DNA of 64,000 nt from Actinomycetota bacterium. Lineage in GTDB: Bacteria; Actinomycetota; Acidimicrobiia; Acidimicrobiales; MedAcidi-G1. A program made the translations under genes and the position numbers. The notes under the pieces were generated by a model. The model was not told where the DNA came from. It saw nothing but the letters and a program-made list of their open reading frames with translations, and ran no database searches. Each line of letters starts with the position of its first letter. The first letter of the stretch is position 1. The stretch covers positions 26,863-90,862 of the forward strand of contig JABHCN010000013.1 in the NCBI GenBank assembly GCA_018673475.1, written 5' to 3'. Shown here in pieces: positions 9,960 through 27,363 of this stretch.

Positions 9960-10250
9960 CTATACCTCGAACAACTCGATCGAGTCGCCCTCGACGAGGG
10001 TGACGTATGCCCGCTTAACGTCGGGACGTGAGCTATAGGACATTGTGCGACGGTTCCGCTTGCGCTTTCCGCCGCGGTTGAGCGTATTCACCTTCTTGAC
10101 GGTGACATCGAAGATGGCCTCTACCGCATCGCGGATCTCAGGCTTGGAGGCCGAGTTGGCGACCTCGAAGGTGTAGACGTGATCCTCGAGGAGCCCGTAG
10201 GACTTCTCGGAGACCACTGGGCGTCGGATGACGTCGCGTGCGTCCTTCAC
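9960..10250 (-). CDS. rplW: 50S ribosomal protein L23
   Basis: L23 sits at the exit tunnel and docks trigger factor and SRP. The start is the GTG at 10250 ([18 protein letters not shown]), which overlaps the rplD stop as GTGA; the open frame upstream of it is antisense-like and not L23. The [20 protein letters not shown] and VKKVNTLN motifs are typical. The product is 96 residues. Confidence 0.96.
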   Translation of the reverse strand: MKDARDVIRRPVVSEKSYGLLEDHVYTFEVANSASKPEIRDAVEAIFDVTVKKVNTLNRGGKRKRNRRTMSYSSRPDVKRAYVTLVEGDSIELFEV

Positions 10251-10921
10251 TCCTCTTCCTCCTCGTCGGTTGCCGGCTCGGAGTCGACAGGTGCAGATGA
10301 CCCGGTCGAGGCGGAACCGCCCGGCAGGGTTGCCTGGGTGAAGACAACCCAGTCGCACACCAGAACGTCGTATGCATTCAGCTCGCCCGGCGAGATCACG
10401 TGTACGTGCCCGAGGTTGGCGAAACTCTTCCAGGTGTTCACGTCGCCACGATCAGCCACCAGCAACACGCGTCCCTCGACGTTGAGGGCCTCGAGGGCGG
10501 CGACGGCGTCACGGGTGCGTGGAGCCTCGAAATCCCAGGCGTCGACAACAGCGACCCTGCCCTCAGATGCCCGGTCCGAGAGTGCCGAGTTGAGTGCGAG
10601 GCGGATCATCTTCTTGGGGGTCTTCTGGGCGTAGCTGCGGGGCTTGGGGCCGAGCGCCACACCACCACCGCGCCAGATCGGCGACCTGCTGGAACCGTGT
10701 CGGGCACGACCGGTTCCCTTCTGAGCCCAGGGCTTTGCACCACCGCCACGGACCTCGGCCCGGGTCTTGGTGCTCTGGGTTCCGCTGCGGCGTGCCGCCA
10801 GCTGGGCGGTAACCACCTGATGCAGGACGGCGGTGTTGGGGGTGATACCAAACACCGAGTCGTCTAACTGCAGCGAACCGCTGTCGGAGCCGGTCATTGT
10901 GCGAACGGTTACGTCAGCCAT
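10247..10921 (-). CDS. rplD: 50S ribosomal protein L4 with acidic tail
   Basis: L4 lines the exit tunnel and in some bacteria represses its own S10 operon. The real start is the ATG at 10921 (MADVTVRTMTGSDSG), three bases after rplC. The long extended loop is present (RGGGAKPWAQKGTGRARHGS). The C-terminus carries an extra stretch ending in DEEEEE, about 25 residues past the usual fold. The product is 224 residues. Confidence 0.96.
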   Translation of the reverse strand: MADVTVRTMTGSDSGSLQLDDSVFGITPNTAVLHQVVTAQLAARRSGTQSTKTRAEVRGGGAKPWAQKGTGRARHGSSRSPIWRGGGVALGPKPRSYAQKTPKKMIRLALNSALSDRASEGRVAVVDAWDFEAPRTRDAVAALEALNVEGRVLLVADRGDVNTWKSFANLGHVHVISPGELNAYDVLVCDWVVFTQATLPGGSASTGSSAPVDSEPATDEEEEE

Positions 10922-10923
10922 CG

Positions 10924-11562
10924 TCAGGCACCCTTCACGGCGTTGCGGATTAGGACCGTGGCACCGCTGGCTCCGGGTACCGAGCCCCTGACCAGCAGCA
11001 GGCTGCGCTCGGAATCGGCCTCGACGACCTTGAGGTTCAGCGTTGTGGTGCGCTGGTTGCCGAGACGACCGGGCATCTTCTTGCCCTTGAACACGCGAGA
11101 TGGTGTGGCGCACTGTCCGATGGCTCCGGGCTTACGGTGCACCTTGTGGGCACCGTGTGAGGCCCGCTGGCCGGCGAAACCGTGACGCTTCATGACGCCG
11201 GCGAAGCCCTTGCCCTTGCTGACAGAGGTCACGTCGACCCGGGACTCGTCGGCGAGCGAATCGACGGTGATCTCCTGGCCAAGTTCGTATCCGTCGACAT
11301 CGTCTACCCGCAACTCGACAAGGCGGACACCTGCATCCACACCGGCACCATCGAAGTGGCCGGCCTCGGGGCGGGTCAGCTTGGCTGAATCGCGCTGGCC
11401 GAAGGTGACCTGGAGGGCGCTGTAGCCGTCGGTGGCGACGGTTTTGATCTGGACGACACGGTTGGGGAGCACGCGCAGAACGGTGACGGGAACGACGCGG
11501 TTCTCGTCGTCCCACACCTGGGTCATGCCGACCTTCTCGCCGACTATTGCCTTGCTTGCCAT
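10924..11562 (-). CDS. rplC: 50S ribosomal protein L3
   Basis: L3 is an early assembly protein reaching the peptidyl-transferase centre. The 212-residue product begins MASKAIVGEKVGMTQVWDD and contains the GKGFAGVMKRHGFAGQRASH loop, whose Gln is the usual methylation site, then GRLGNQRTTTLNLKVV. A CAGGAG ribosome-binding site precedes the ATG. It is the first gene of the S10 transcript here because rpsJ is separated from it by a plus-strand gene. Confidence 0.97.
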   Translation of the reverse strand: MASKAIVGEKVGMTQVWDDENRVVPVTVLRVLPNRVVQIKTVATDGYSALQVTFGQRDSAKLTRPEAGHFDGAGVDAGVRLVELRVDDVDGYELGQEITVDSLADESRVDVTSVSKGKGFAGVMKRHGFAGQRASHGAHKVHRKPGAIGQCATPSRVFKGKKMPGRLGNQRTTTLNLKVVEADSERSLLLVRGSVPGASGATVLIRNAVKGA

Positions 11563-11885
11563 GATGGCTCCTGCGACTGGAACCGGTGGGTGCCTCCCAC
11601 CGGTAGCGACCTCTGGCGGCCGCTCACGCGAACGCTCCGCACGGAAAACCCGGCGGAGCGATAATTTCGGTTTCGCCGTACGGTTCCGCTGCGCTGCACC
11701 GGTTTGAATCGGATCGGCAGACGGCCTTAACGGACATCGGTTTTCTCACTCCGGGCCCTCCGGAGCGTTGGGGGTAACGATACGGCCGAAGCGGCCGCCC
11801 CACAACCGGGTGGCCATCCCTCAGGGGTCATGGGTCTACCGGTAGCGTCGGGATCTGAACCGGCGATGGTCAGGAGCGCTACCCG
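11563..11885 (-). promoter_or_regulatory. divergent intergenic region, probable rplC/S10 leader
   Basis: This 323-base gap separates rplC (minus) from the AI-2E-type gene (plus). It must hold the promoter of the S10 genes unless transcripts from rpsJ read through the opposing gene. Reading toward rplC there are two perfect hairpins: arms 11633-11640 and 11653-11660 (8 bp), and arms 11582-11590 and 11596-11604 (9 bp). The second lies about 20 bases before the rplC start. These could be an attenuator or an L4-responsive leader, but no known family is recognised. No strong -35/-10 pair stands out. Confidence 0.45.
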
Positions 11886-13076
11886 GTGAACAACCCGAAC
11901 GAGGGAATTCCCGACGAACCCCCAGTTCAACGCATGTTTTCGGGTATCCCGACTACCCCGCCGGCATGGGCAGTCAGGGCCCTCCTGACACTCCTGGGCG
12001 GCCTGGCCACCCTCTGGTACCTGCGCGGAATCCTGGCATCGTTGAGGTCCCTCTTCCTCATTCTCCTGGTGGCGATGTTCCTCTCATTCGCCCTGGAACC
12101 AGCTGTCAACCGACTGGAGCGGTTGGGCTTGCGCCGAGGTCTCGGAACGGCGCTCGTATTCCTGGTCGGGATGGGTGCCCTCGGAGGGTTCGGCACGCTC
12201 GTGGGAACAATGCTCGCCGAGCAGGTAACTGCCTTCAGCGAGAACGTTCCCTCCTACCTCCGAGACATCGACACGTTCCTGGAGGACACCTTCGGCATCT
12301 CAGGCGCAACCGCCGACCTTCGAGCCGAGTACGACGAAGGAATGGCCCGCCAACTCGGTGCCGTCGCCAACGACATGGCACGCTTCGGGACCACCATCGT
12401 CAACGTGCTGTTCCAGATCTTCACGGTCGGGCTGTTCGCCTTCTACATGCTGGCCGAGGGGCCGGCCCTCCGCAGGACCGTGTGTTCCCTGCTGCCACAG
12501 CACAGGCAGAGGGCTGTAATCGAGGTATGGGACCTGGCAATCTCCAAGACCGGTGGCTACATCCTCTCCCGCACGGTTCTGGCAGTGGCATCCACCATCG
12601 TCCACTGGGTGGCCTTCGAGGTGATCGGCCTCCCCTCCCCCCTGGCACTCGCCCTGTGGGTGGGGGTCATGTCGCAGTTCGTTCCCGTTGTCGGCACCTA
12701 CATAGCGGGTTCGGTCCCGATCGTCATCGGGTTACTTGAAGAACCCATCCACGGCCTCTGGGCACTGGTGGTCATAGCCGTCTACCAGCAGGTCGAGAAC
12801 TACCTCTTTGCTCCCCGGATCACATCGCAGACCATGCAGCTGCACGCCGCTGTTGCCTTCGGGTCCGTCATCGCCGGTGCCGCCATCCTGGGAGTTGTCG
12901 GTGCACTGCTGGCCCTACCGGCTGCAGCAACCGTTCAGGCGGTCGTGTCATCCACCGCTCCGCGCCACGAGGTGGCCGAGGATCTGTTGGACCAGAGCCA
13001 AGTGCGGCGCGGTCGCCGGCAACGGCCCGAGCGACAGGCGATCGCCGAGACCGACGCCGAAGATCGGGAAACCTGA
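11886..13076 (+). CDS. AI-2E family (TqsA/YdiK-type) membrane transporter
   Basis: A 396-residue multi-spanning membrane protein of the AI-2E/PerM family (former UPF0118). Members export small molecules or ions, and the substrate is usually unknown. Hydrophobic segments occur near residues 15-75, about 85-110, about 150-185 and in a cluster at about 230-360. Family motifs include the helix around FALEPAVNRLERLGLRRG and the C-terminal YQQVENYLFAPRI. The start is a GTG eight bases after an AGGAG ribosome-binding site. It lies on the plus strand between rpsJ and rplC, converging with rpsJ and diverging from rplC, so it interrupts the normal ribosomal gene order. Confidence 0.88.
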   Translation: MNNPNEGIPDEPPVQRMFSGIPTTPPAWAVRALLTLLGGLATLWYLRGILASLRSLFLILLVAMFLSFALEPAVNRLERLGLRRGLGTALVFLVGMGALGGFGTLVGTMLAEQVTAFSENVPSYLRDIDTFLEDTFGISGATADLRAEYDEGMARQLGAVANDMARFGTTIVNVLFQIFTVGLFAFYMLAEGPALRRTVCSLLPQHRQRAVIEVWDLAISKTGGYILSRTVLAVASTIVHWVAFEVIGLPSPLALALWVGVMSQFVPVVGTYIAGSVPIVIGLLEEPIHGLWALVVIAVYQQVENYLFAPRITSQTMQLHAAVAFGSVIAGAAILGVVGALLALPAAATVQAVVSSTAPRHEVAEDLLDQSQVRRGRRQRPERQAIAETDAEDRET

Positions 13077-13098
13077 GCTCACTCTCTGGTCAAAACCC

Positions 13099-13124
13099 GG
13101 AGGACGCCCCGCAGGGCGTCCTCC
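13099..13124. terminator. probable bidirectional terminator between AI-2E gene and rpsJ
   Basis: A perfect 11-bp stem (13099-13109 with 13114-13124) and a four-base loop lie between the convergent stop codons. Reading toward rplC the stem is followed by a short T run (GGTTTTG). Reading on the plus strand a moderately T-rich stretch follows. Its position suits termination of both the str operon and the AI-2E transcript. Confidence 0.7.
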
Positions 13125-13169
13125 AACTCGTTCTGTTGTACCCGTTCGGGACCCGGCCGGGCCCCTTGA

Positions 13170-13490
13170 TCAGGTCTGTTGAATCTTGATCTCGACGTCG
13201 ACCCCTGCCGGCAGGTCAAGGCGCTGGAGCGAATCGATCGTCTTGGGCGACGGTTGCATGATGTCGAGAAGACGCTTGTGGATGCGCATCTCGAAATGCT
13301 CTCGAGAATCCTTGTCCTTGAAGGGCCCCCGGATGACCGTGTAGCGGTGCTTCTCGGTCGGAAGCGGCACCGGACCACGGATATCGGCCTGGGTGCGAAG
13401 GACGGTCTCTACGATCTTGCGTGTCGACTGGTCGATCACCTCGTGATCGTAGGCCTTGAGCCGAATCCGAATCTTCTGGCCAGCTGGCAT
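13170..13490 (-). CDS. rpsJ: 30S ribosomal protein S10 / NusE
   Basis: S10 is a small-subunit head protein and, as NusE, joins NusB and NusG in antitermination. The 106-residue product has [20 protein letters not shown] at the N-terminus and the [19 protein letters not shown] motif. It follows tuf by 13 bases and ends the str transcript. Normally rplC would come next, but here a terminator-like hairpin and an opposing gene intervene. Confidence 0.98.
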   Translation of the reverse strand: MPAGQKIRIRLKAYDHEVIDQSTRKIVETVLRTQADIRGPVPLPTEKHRYTVIRGPFKDKDSREHFEMRIHKRLLDIMQPSPKTIDSLQRLDLPAGVDVEIKIQQT

Positions 13491-13503
13491 CCGCTGATCC
13501 CTG

Positions 13504-14694
13504 CTACTTGAGGATCTTGGTTACAGCGCCGGCACCGACTGTGCGGCCACCTTCGCGGATGGCGAACCGGAGGCCGACGTCCATGGCGATTGGAGCGATG
13601 AGCTCAACGGTCATGGTGGTGTTGTCGCCTGGCATGCACATCTCGACACCTTCGTCGAGGGCGATGTTGCCGGTCACGTCGGTGGTCCTGAAGTAGAACT
13701 GCGGACGGTAGTTGGAGAAGAACGGCTTGTGGCGTCCACCCTCCTTGGTTGTCAGCACGTAGACCTCGGCCTCGAACTGGGTGTGCGGTGTGATCGAGCC
13801 GGGCTTGGCAAGAACCTGCCCACGCTGGACCTGCTCCTTGTCGATACCCCGCAGGAGTGCACCGATGTTGTCACCGGCGATTCCCTCGTCGAGCAGCTTG
13901 CGGAACATCTCGACACCGGTGCAGACCGTGGTCTGGGTGTCCTTGAGGCCGACGATCTCGATGTTGTCGCCGGTGTTCACCTTGCCCTGCTCGACACGAC
14001 CGGTGACGACAGTGCCGCGACCGGTGATCGAGAACACGTCCTCGATGGGCATCAGGAACGGCTTGTCGACATCGCGGTCCGGCTGGGGGATGAACTCGTC
14101 GACCTGGTTCATGAGGTCGACCACCTGATTGGCTGCGGCCTCGTCGCCCTCTAGGGCCTTCAGGGCCGATACCCGCACAACCGGTGTGTCGTCGCCCGGG
14201 AAGTCGTACTCGTCGAGCAGCTCGCGGACCTCCATCTCGACCAGTTCGAGGAGTTCCTCGTCATCGACCATGTCGCACTTGTTGAGGGCGACGATGATCT
14301 TGGGCACACCCACCTGGCGGGCCAGCAGCACGTGCTCACGTGTCTGGGGCATGGGGCCATCGGCGGCTGACACGACAAGGATCGCACCGTCGACCTGGGC
14401 CGCACCGGTGATCATGTTCTTGATGTAGTCGGCGTGACCGGGCATGTCGACGTGGGCGTAGTGGCGGTTCGGTGTCTCGTACTCGACGTGCGAGACGTTG
14501 ATCGTGATGCCACGCTCACGCTCTTCAGGCGCCTTGTCGATGTTGTCGAACTCGGTAAATGCCGTTGAATCGGGATCACGGTCCGAGAGGACCTTGGTAA
14601 TCGCCGCGGTAAGGGTTGTCTTACCGTGATCGATATGTCCCATGGTGCCGACATTTACGTGTGGCTTGTTGCGTTCAAACTGGGCCTTGGCCAT
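13504..14694 (-). CDS. tuf: elongation factor Tu
   Basis: EF-Tu delivers aminoacyl-tRNA to the ribosome. The 396-residue protein has the G1 loop [11 protein letters not shown] (Ile where E. coli has Val), the effector [23 protein letters not shown] (G3) and NKCDM (G4). Domains 2 and 3 include [13 protein letters not shown] and the C-terminal [15 protein letters not shown]. It is the only tuf copy in the window and lies between fusA and rpsJ. Confidence 0.98.
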   Translation of the reverse strand: MAKAQFERNKPHVNVGTMGHIDHGKTTLTAAITKVLSDRDPDSTAFTEFDNIDKAPEERERGITINVSHVEYETPNRHYAHVDMPGHADYIKNMITGAAQVDGAILVVSAADGPMPQTREHVLLARQVGVPKIIVALNKCDMVDDEELLELVEMEVRELLDEYDFPGDDTPVVRVSALKALEGDEAAANQVVDLMNQVDEFIPQPDRDVDKPFLMPIEDVFSITGRGTVVTGRVEQGKVNTGDNIEIVGLKDTQTTVCTGVEMFRKLLDEGIAGDNIGALLRGIDKEQVQRGQVLAKPGSITPHTQFEAEVYVLTTKEGGRHKPFFSNYRPQFYFRTTDVTGNIALDEGVEMCMPGDNTTMTVELIAPIAMDVGLRFAIREGGRTVGAGAVTKILK

Positions 14695-14737
14695 GACTCT
14701 TCCTTGGATTTGTGTTTCTGGTTCTTCTGCTCAGTGG

Positions 14738-16825
14738 TCATTCACCGCGTATGCGGCTCACGATTTCTTCCTGCACCGACCCTGGTGTCTGCTGATATGA
14801 GTCGAATTGCATGGTGTAGGTCGCGCGCCCCTGGGTGCGCGAACGCAGATCGGTAGCGTACCCGAACATCTCGGACAACGGTACCTGTGCGCTCACCACC
14901 TGGTTTCCGCTCCGGGCCTCCATCTGGCCGACCCTGCCGCGTCGAGAGTTGAGGTCGCCGACGACGTCACCCATGTACTCCTCTGGGGTCACCACCTCGA
15001 CACCCATGACAGGCTCGAGCAGAACCGGCTTGGCCAGGCGGACAACTTCACGGAACCAGGCCTGTGCGGCGATCTTGAAGGCCATCTCAGACGAGTCGAC
15101 ATCGTGTGACTTACCGTCGTTGAGGCTCACCTTCATCCCCAGCAGGGGGAATCCGGCAAGAACTCCGGCGGTCATGGCCGACTGGATACCTGCGTTCACG
15201 GAGGGGATGTACTCCTTGGGCACGCGGCCACCCCTGATGTTGTCCTCGAACATGTAGGTCTCGTCGTCTTCGCTCCAGGGAGCGATCGAGGCAACGATCT
15301 CAGCGAACTGTCCGGAACCGCCGGTCTGCTTCTTGTGCGTGTAGCGGTGGTCGGCGACCTCTCTGGTGATGGTCTCACGGTAGGCCACCTGTGGCTTGCC
15401 GACGTTGGCATCCACCCTGAACTCGCGTTTCATACGATCGACAAGCACCTCGAGGTGAAGTTCACCCATGCCGCCGATAATCGTCTGTCCGGTGTCCTCG
15501 TCGCTCTTGACAGTGAAGGTGGGGTCCTCCTCGGCCAACGCTCCGAGCGCCCTGCCCATCTTGTCCTGATCGGCCTTGGAGCGTGGCTCGACTGCGACGT
15601 GGATGACAGGAAGGGGAAACTCCAGCTGCTCAAGCACGATCGGGTGGTCCGGTGCACAGAGGGTGTCTCCGGTTCGGGTGTTCTTGAGGCCAATGCCCGC
15701 CACGATGTCTCCGGCACGGACATCATCGCGGTCCTCACGGTCGTTGGCGTGCATCTCGAGGATCCGGCCAATCCGTTCCTTGGAACCGGTACGGGCATTG
15801 AGCACCGCCGATCCCTTGTCGAGGGTGCCGCTGTAGGCCCGGAAGTAGACGAGCTTGCCAACGTGGGGATCGGTCATGATCTTGAATGCAAGGGCGGCAA
15901 ACGGCTCATCGTCGGCGGCGACCCGTTCGACCGTGTCGCCAGTGCGGGGGTGGACTCCCTCTACAGGGGGAAGGTCCAGGGGCGACGGAAGGTATTCAAC
16001 CACCGCGTCCAACAGGGGCTGTACCCCCTTGTTCTTGAATGCCGAGCCCGTGAGGATCGGCACGCAGTCACCAGAGATCGTTCCAGAGCGCAGCGCCGAG
16101 CGAATGTCGGCGGGGGTGATCTGCTCTTCGGCAACAAACTTCTCGAGGATGTTCTCGTCGAACTCGGACAGGCAGTCAAGTAGCTCGCTGTGGTACTCCT
16201 CGGCCGATTCGACCATGTCCTCGGGGATGTCCACGACGTCCCACGAGGCACCAAGGTCCTCGCTCTGCCACACGAGGGCCTTCATCTCGACAAGGTCGAC
16301 CACACCGGCGAACCCGGCCTCGGCACCAATCGGCAACTGAACTACCGCCGCGTTGCAACCAAGTCGCTCGCGGATGGTTCCCAACACGAAGTAGAAGTCG
16401 GCACCCGTGCGGTCCATCTTGTTGACGAAGCACATGCGGGGAACTGCGTACTTGTCGGCCTGGCGCCAGACGGTCTCGGTCTGTGGCTCTACGCCGGCGA
16501 CACCGTCGAACACGGCCACGGCGCCGTCAAGCACACGAAGTGAACGCTCCACCTCGACGGTGAAGTCGACGTGACCGGGGGTGTCGATGATGTTCACCCT
16601 GTGGTCGTTCCAGAAACAACTCGTGGCAGCCGAGGTGATCGTGATGCCCCGCTCCTGCTCCTGTTCCATCCAGTCCATGGTGGCGGCACCGTCGTGGACC
16701 TCGCCGATTTTGTAGTTGACCCCGGTGTAGTAGAGGATTCGCTCGGTGGTCGTGGTCTTGCCCGCGTCGATATGGGCCATGATCCCGATGTTGCGGGTCT
16801 TTGCAAGTGGGTGTCGCTCGGCCAT
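14738..16825 (-). CDS. fusA: elongation factor G
   Basis: EF-G catalyses ribosomal translocation and, with RRF, recycling. The 695-residue product has the G1 loop [13 protein letters not shown], the [14 protein letters not shown] effector, [17 protein letters not shown] (G3) and [10 protein letters not shown] (G4). Domains II to V follow in order. The C-terminal domain has [20 protein letters not shown]. Length is standard. It follows rpsG by 143 bases and precedes tuf by 43. Confidence 0.98.
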   Translation of the reverse strand: MAERHPLAKTRNIGIMAHIDAGKTTTTERILYYTGVNYKIGEVHDGAATMDWMEQEQERGITITSAATSCFWNDHRVNIIDTPGHVDFTVEVERSLRVLDGAVAVFDGVAGVEPQTETVWRQADKYAVPRMCFVNKMDRTGADFYFVLGTIRERLGCNAAVVQLPIGAEAGFAGVVDLVEMKALVWQSEDLGASWDVVDIPEDMVESAEEYHSELLDCLSEFDENILEKFVAEEQITPADIRSALRSGTISGDCVPILTGSAFKNKGVQPLLDAVVEYLPSPLDLPPVEGVHPRTGDTVERVAADDEPFAALAFKIMTDPHVGKLVYFRAYSGTLDKGSAVLNARTGSKERIGRILEMHANDREDRDDVRAGDIVAGIGLKNTRTGDTLCAPDHPIVLEQLEFPLPVIHVAVEPRSKADQDKMGRALGALAEEDPTFTVKSDEDTGQTIIGGMGELHLEVLVDRMKREFRVDANVGKPQVAYRETITREVADHRYTHKKQTGGSGQFAEIVASIAPWSEDDETYMFEDNIRGGRVPKEYIPSVNAGIQSAMTAGVLAGFPLLGMKVSLNDGKSHDVDSSEMAFKIAAQAWFREVVRLAKPVLLEPVMGVEVVTPEEYMGDVVGDLNSRRGRVGQMEARSGNQVVSAQVPLSEMFGYATDLRSRTQGRATYTMQFDSYQQTPGSVQEEIVSRIRGE

Positions 16826-16968
16826 GTCAGTGTCTCGATGCTTGGTTGTTCAGATCTTGGTCCGGGCCCGCGTGGGCCCTCTGGTGTTTCTGGTGCACCC
16901 GTGGTTTCGCCTTCGTGACTACCCCTACGGCGGCACGGGCTCTGGCCCGCGCTACACCCCGGGGTGGT

Positions 16969-17439
16969 TCACCAGCGGTAGTGGGCGAACGCCTTGTTTG
17001 CCTCGGCCATCTTGTGAAGGTCCTCGCGGCGCTTCACCGAGGCACCGATGCCATTGGAGGCATCCATGATCTCGTTTGCCAGGCGCTCAGCCATCGTGGG
17101 CTCACGACGGTCACGCGAGTAGTTCACCAGCCACCTGACGGCAAGGGTGTTGGCACGGCGCGGGCGAACCTCGACGGGAACCTGATAGGTGGCACCGCCT
17201 ACACGACGGCTTCGGACCTCGAGCTGGGGCCGGACATTCTCGATGGCACGCTTCAGGGTGCCGACCGGCTCACTACCGGTCTTGGACTCGACCATCGTCA
17301 TCGACGCGTAGACGATTCGCTCCGCTGTGGAGCGCTTGCCCTTCTGGAGAACCTTGTTCACCAACTGGGTTATCGCAACCGACCGGTAGACCGGATCGGG
17401 GGTCAGTTCGCGGCGTACCGCTGGGCCCTTCCGTGGCAC
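16969..17439 (-). CDS. rpsG: 30S ribosomal protein S7
   Basis: S7 nucleates assembly of the 16S rRNA 3' domain. The 156-residue product begins [20 protein letters not shown] and has [20 protein letters not shown] and the [20 protein letters not shown] motif. It ends HYRW. Spacing of two bases from rpsL indicates coupling. Confidence 0.98.
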   Translation of the reverse strand: MPRKGPAVRRELTPDPVYRSVAITQLVNKVLQKGKRSTAERIVYASMTMVESKTGSEPVGTLKRAIENVRPQLEVRSRRVGGATYQVPVEVRPRRANTLAVRWLVNYSRDRREPTMAERLANEIMDASNGIGASVKRREDLHKMAEANKAFAHYRW

Positions 17440-17441
17440 GA

Positions 17442-17813
17442 TCAGCCTTCTTTCTTGGCGCCGTAGCGGCTTCGGGCCTGACGGCGCTGGCTTACCCCTG
17501 AGGTGTCAAGGGTTCCACGGACGACCTTGTAGCGGACACCGGGAAGGTCCTTCACACGGCCACCACGAACCAGAACGATCGAGTGTTCCTGGAGGTTGTG
17601 GCCCTCGCCCGGGATGTAGGCCGTGATCTCGGCACCGCTGGTCAGCCGGACACGGGCCACCTTGCGCAGGGCCGAGTTCGGCTTCTTGGGAGTGGTCGTG
17701 TACACCCTCGTGCAGACGCCACGGCGCTGGGGTGCGCCCTTGAGGGCCGGTGTGGCCTCCTTGCGACGCTTTGAAGAACGGCCCTTGCGGACCAACTGCT
17801 GAATAGTGGGCAC
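17442..17813 (-). CDS. rpsL: 30S ribosomal protein S12
   Basis: S12 controls decoding accuracy. The 123-residue protein starts [20 protein letters not shown] and has [19 protein letters not shown] and [19 protein letters not shown]. Lysines at the two usual streptomycin-resistance positions (in PKKPNSA and GRVKDLPG) are present, so the sequence looks like the streptomycin-sensitive type. It is the first gene of the str operon. Confidence 0.98.
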   Translation of the reverse strand: MPTIQQLVRKGRSSKRRKEATPALKGAPQRRGVCTRVYTTTPKKPNSALRKVARVRLTSGAEITAYIPGEGHNLQEHSIVLVRGGRVKDLPGVRYKVVRGTLDTSGVSQRRQARSRYGAKKEG

Positions 17814-17909
17814 TTGTCTACCTCGTTGCGGAACCCGTACAGGTCCCTGAATGGAGAAACTCGAAACATCGTCGCGGCGACACTGGGGTCACACCGCAGC
17901 CAGCGACTG

Positions 17910-17939
17910 AGTCTACGGGTGGAAAAACGCTACTCACAA
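17910..17939 (-). promoter_or_regulatory. candidate promoter of the str operon
   Basis: In the 161-base gap between rpoC and rpsL the minus strand reads TTGTGA (17934-17939), an 18-base spacer, then TAGACT (17910-17915). This resembles a primary sigma-factor promoter placed about 97 bases before the rpsL start. Read-through from rpoC may also supply rpsL. Confidence 0.4.
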
Positions 17940-17974
17940 GCGCGACCCGCACGACATGCCGCTGAGACCTTCAC

Positions 17975-21967
<3,993 letters not shown>

Positions 21968-22032
21968 TCGTCTACTTCCTACGTCTTGTCACTGGGTACA
22001 TGTCACTAACTATCGGTCTGAACTTGGATGGA

Positions 22033-25650
<3,618 letters not shown>

Positions 25651-25910
25651 TAGAACTCCTGGCCAGGGTTTACGGACAAGGGGCAAACCGGGGAACGACC
25701 ATTACCGATCCGAAAACGGAACATGCAACAGGCGCGACCACGGCAACTGCGAAGCCTAATGCGAGCGCGCAGGGCTCCGCAACCCCCAAACCATCATCGG
25801 CCCGGGGAGGAGACACCACTACGTGATGCCCTCCGGGCCCAAGGCTAGGGAATCTGAACCCGCGGGTCAAGGTTCTCGGGTCTCCGATGGAGAGAGGGCC
25901 CAAAACGACC
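25651..25910 (-). promoter_or_regulatory. rplL-rpoB intergenic region with candidate rpoB promoter
   Basis: The gap between rplL and rpoB is about 310 bases with no gene. After the hairpin nearest rplL, the minus strand has TTGCGG (25777-25782), an 18-base spacer and TAGGCT (25753-25758), a plausible promoter for rpoBC roughly 100 bases before the rpoB GTG. The remaining sequence shows a small TCTCC/GGAGA hairpin around 25880-25893 and nothing else I recognise. Confidence 0.4.
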
Positions 25911-25939
25911 GATGCCCCCGGGAGTTACCCGGGGGCATC
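25911..25939 (-). terminator. strong hairpin after rplL, terminator or attenuator before rpoB
   Basis: A perfect 12-bp GC-rich stem (25911-25922 with 25928-25939) with a five-base loop starts 22 bases after the rplL stop. The minus-strand continuation is GGTCGTTTTGG, with a short T run. A partial terminator between rplL and rpoB is well known in bacteria and sets the ratio of ribosomal protein to polymerase synthesis, so the same role is likely here. Confidence 0.75.
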
Positions 25940-25960
25940 GTGAAGGACGGTTTCCCGTCG

Positions 25961-26338
25961 CTACTTGAGTTCGATTGACGCGCCGGCAGCCTCGAGGGAC
26001 TCCTTGGCCTTCTCGGCGTCTTCCTTCGAAACACCCTCCATCACGTTGCTGGGGGCGCCGTCGACAAGCTCCTTGGCGTCCTTGAGGCCCAGGTTGGTCA
26101 GTGCCCTGACCTCCTTGATCACCTGGATCTTCTTGTCGCCGGAGTCAGTCAGAACGACATCAAATGCGTCCTGCTCCTCTTCTTCCTCGCCATCACCGGC
26201 AGCGGGGGCGGCGGCGGCCGCAGCCACGGGAGCAGCGGCTGTAACACCGAACTTCTCCTCGAACTCGGTCAGCATCTCGCTCAACTCGAGAACGCTCATC
26301 TCAGCGATGGCGTCCAGTATCTCTTCTTTGGTTGCCAT
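25961..26338 (-). CDS. rplL: 50S ribosomal protein L7/L12
   Basis: L7/L12 forms the flexible stalk that recruits translation GTPases. The 125-residue product has an N-terminal dimerisation helix ([20 protein letters not shown]), an Ala/Gly hinge with an unusually acidic EEEEEQDAF segment, and the C-terminal domain with [20 protein letters not shown]. It lies two bases after rplJ. Confidence 0.98.
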   Translation of the reverse strand: MATKEEILDAIAEMSVLELSEMLTEFEEKFGVTAAAPVAAAAAAPAAGDGEEEEEQDAFDVVLTDSGDKKIQVIKEVRALTNLGLKDAKELVDGAPSNVMEGVSKEDAEKAKESLEAAGASIELK

Positions 26339-26340
26339 GA

Positions 26341-27093
26341 TCAGGCCTCCTCGGTGTCGTCGGCCGCAGCCGTCTCTGTGTCGGCATCTGCCTCTTCGGC
26401 AGCTACCCCATTGTCATCAGCCGGCGCCTCTTCAGCAGCAGCATCATTGTCATCAGCCGGTGCCTCTTCAGCCACGGCATCAGAATCTGTTTCCTCGACC
26501 GGAGCCTCATCGGCAACGGCCTCACCCTCGTCGGCGTCGTCTGACGACACCGGTCCACCCTGCTGCTCGATCAGCGCCTTGAGCCCGTAGGCCAGGTTCT
26601 GTGGGAGTGCATTGAGAAGGCTTGCGAACTGCTGCATCGGTGCAGCCAATGCGCCGGCAATCTGGGCGAGCAGAACCTCACGCGGTGCGATCTTGGCCAG
26701 GGCCCTGATCTGCTCGACGCTCAACCGCTCAGAGTCCAACAGGCCACCCTTGATCACCAGGGCCTCGTGGACCTTGGCGAACTCGTCCAGGGCCTTTGCG
26801 ACCGACACCGCATCGCCGGCTGAACCATCGGGCCGCTCGCCGACCAGGGCAATGGCTGTAGGCCCGGTCAGCAGGTCGTCAATATCGAAGTCCAGATCGC
26901 TGACCGCCAGCCTCACGAGGGTGTTCTTGTACACCTTGTACTCGCCACCGACTGCACGCAGTGCAGCACGCAACTCGGCCAGGGCAGGGACATCAAGGCC
27001 CCTGTATTCGGTTAGCACCGCGGCTTCGGTGTTGGACAGCCGCTCGCGAACCTCGTCTACGACAGCAACCTTGTCGGGGCGGGGATTCTCCAC
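26341..27093 (-). CDS. rplJ: 50S ribosomal protein L10 with acidic repeat tail
   Basis: L10 anchors the L7/L12 stalk. The GTG at 27093 ([19 protein letters not shown]) is the best start because an AGGAGG sequence precedes it; the frame is open upstream through the leader. Residues 1 to about 175 match L10, including the [18 protein letters not shown] and [12 protein letters not shown] motifs. The rest, to residue 250, is an Asp/Glu/Ala tail that contains two copies of AEEAPADDN encoded by a 36-base-period direct repeat. Most L10 proteins end near residue 165-180. Confidence 0.96.
   Translation of the reverse strand: MENPRPDKVAVVDEVRERLSNTEAAVLTEYRGLDVPALAELRAALRAVGGEYKVYKNTLVRLAVSDLDFDIDDLLTGPTAIALVGERPDGSAGDAVSVAKALDEFAKVHEALVIKGGLLDSERLSVEQIRALAKIAPREVLLAQIAGALAAPMQQFASLLNALPQNLAYGLKALIEQQGGPVSSDDADEGEAVADEAPVEETDSDAVAEEAPADDNDAAAEEAPADDNGVAAEEADADTETAAADDTEEA
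26410..26472. repeat. 36-bp-period direct repeat inside the rplJ tail
   Basis: Two 27-base copies at 26410-26436 and 26446-26472 differ at a single base and are offset by exactly 36 bases (12 codons). They encode the duplicated acidic AEEAPADDN segment of L10. This looks like a recent in-frame duplication within a disordered tail. Confidence 0.8.
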
Positions 27094-27363
27094 GCTCCTA
27101 CCTCCTGGTGTTCCTCGGGTCAGGGGCTGCCGGTTGCACCGGCCTCCCATGTACGTCTTCAATCTGGCGTGACGGACGTACACCGATGACCCGGTCCGGA
27201 CATGGTCCGGAGCCGATCAGGAGACTCGCCTGCTCGGGCGGCTGGTAGGCGCGTTCTGTGCCATCTGGCGGCACAACCCGGAGGTCTTCGGTGAGCGTGT
27301 CAGTTGTGGCGGTCAGGGTAGCGGTGCATCGTCACACCCCCACCTCGACTGCTGCGGTAGGCG
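27094..27363 (-). ncRNA. candidate L10 (rplJL) leader RNA
   Basis: A 270-base untranslated stretch separates rplA from rplJ, the usual place of the autoregulatory L10 leader that binds L10(L12)4. The minus strand contains an ACCGAAGACCTCCGGGT segment followed by paired TGCCGCC/GGCA elements (about 27247-27294), resembling the conserved kink-turn and stem of that leader. A further hairpin with arms TCCGGAC/GTCCGGA lies around 27202-27219. The assignment rests on position and partial motif likeness. Confidence 0.5.

Noticed and set aside
13504..14694. Unusual GHIDHGKT loop of EF-Tu
   Set aside because: Ile for Val in the P-loop region is a conservative change known in other bacteria and not remarkable alone.
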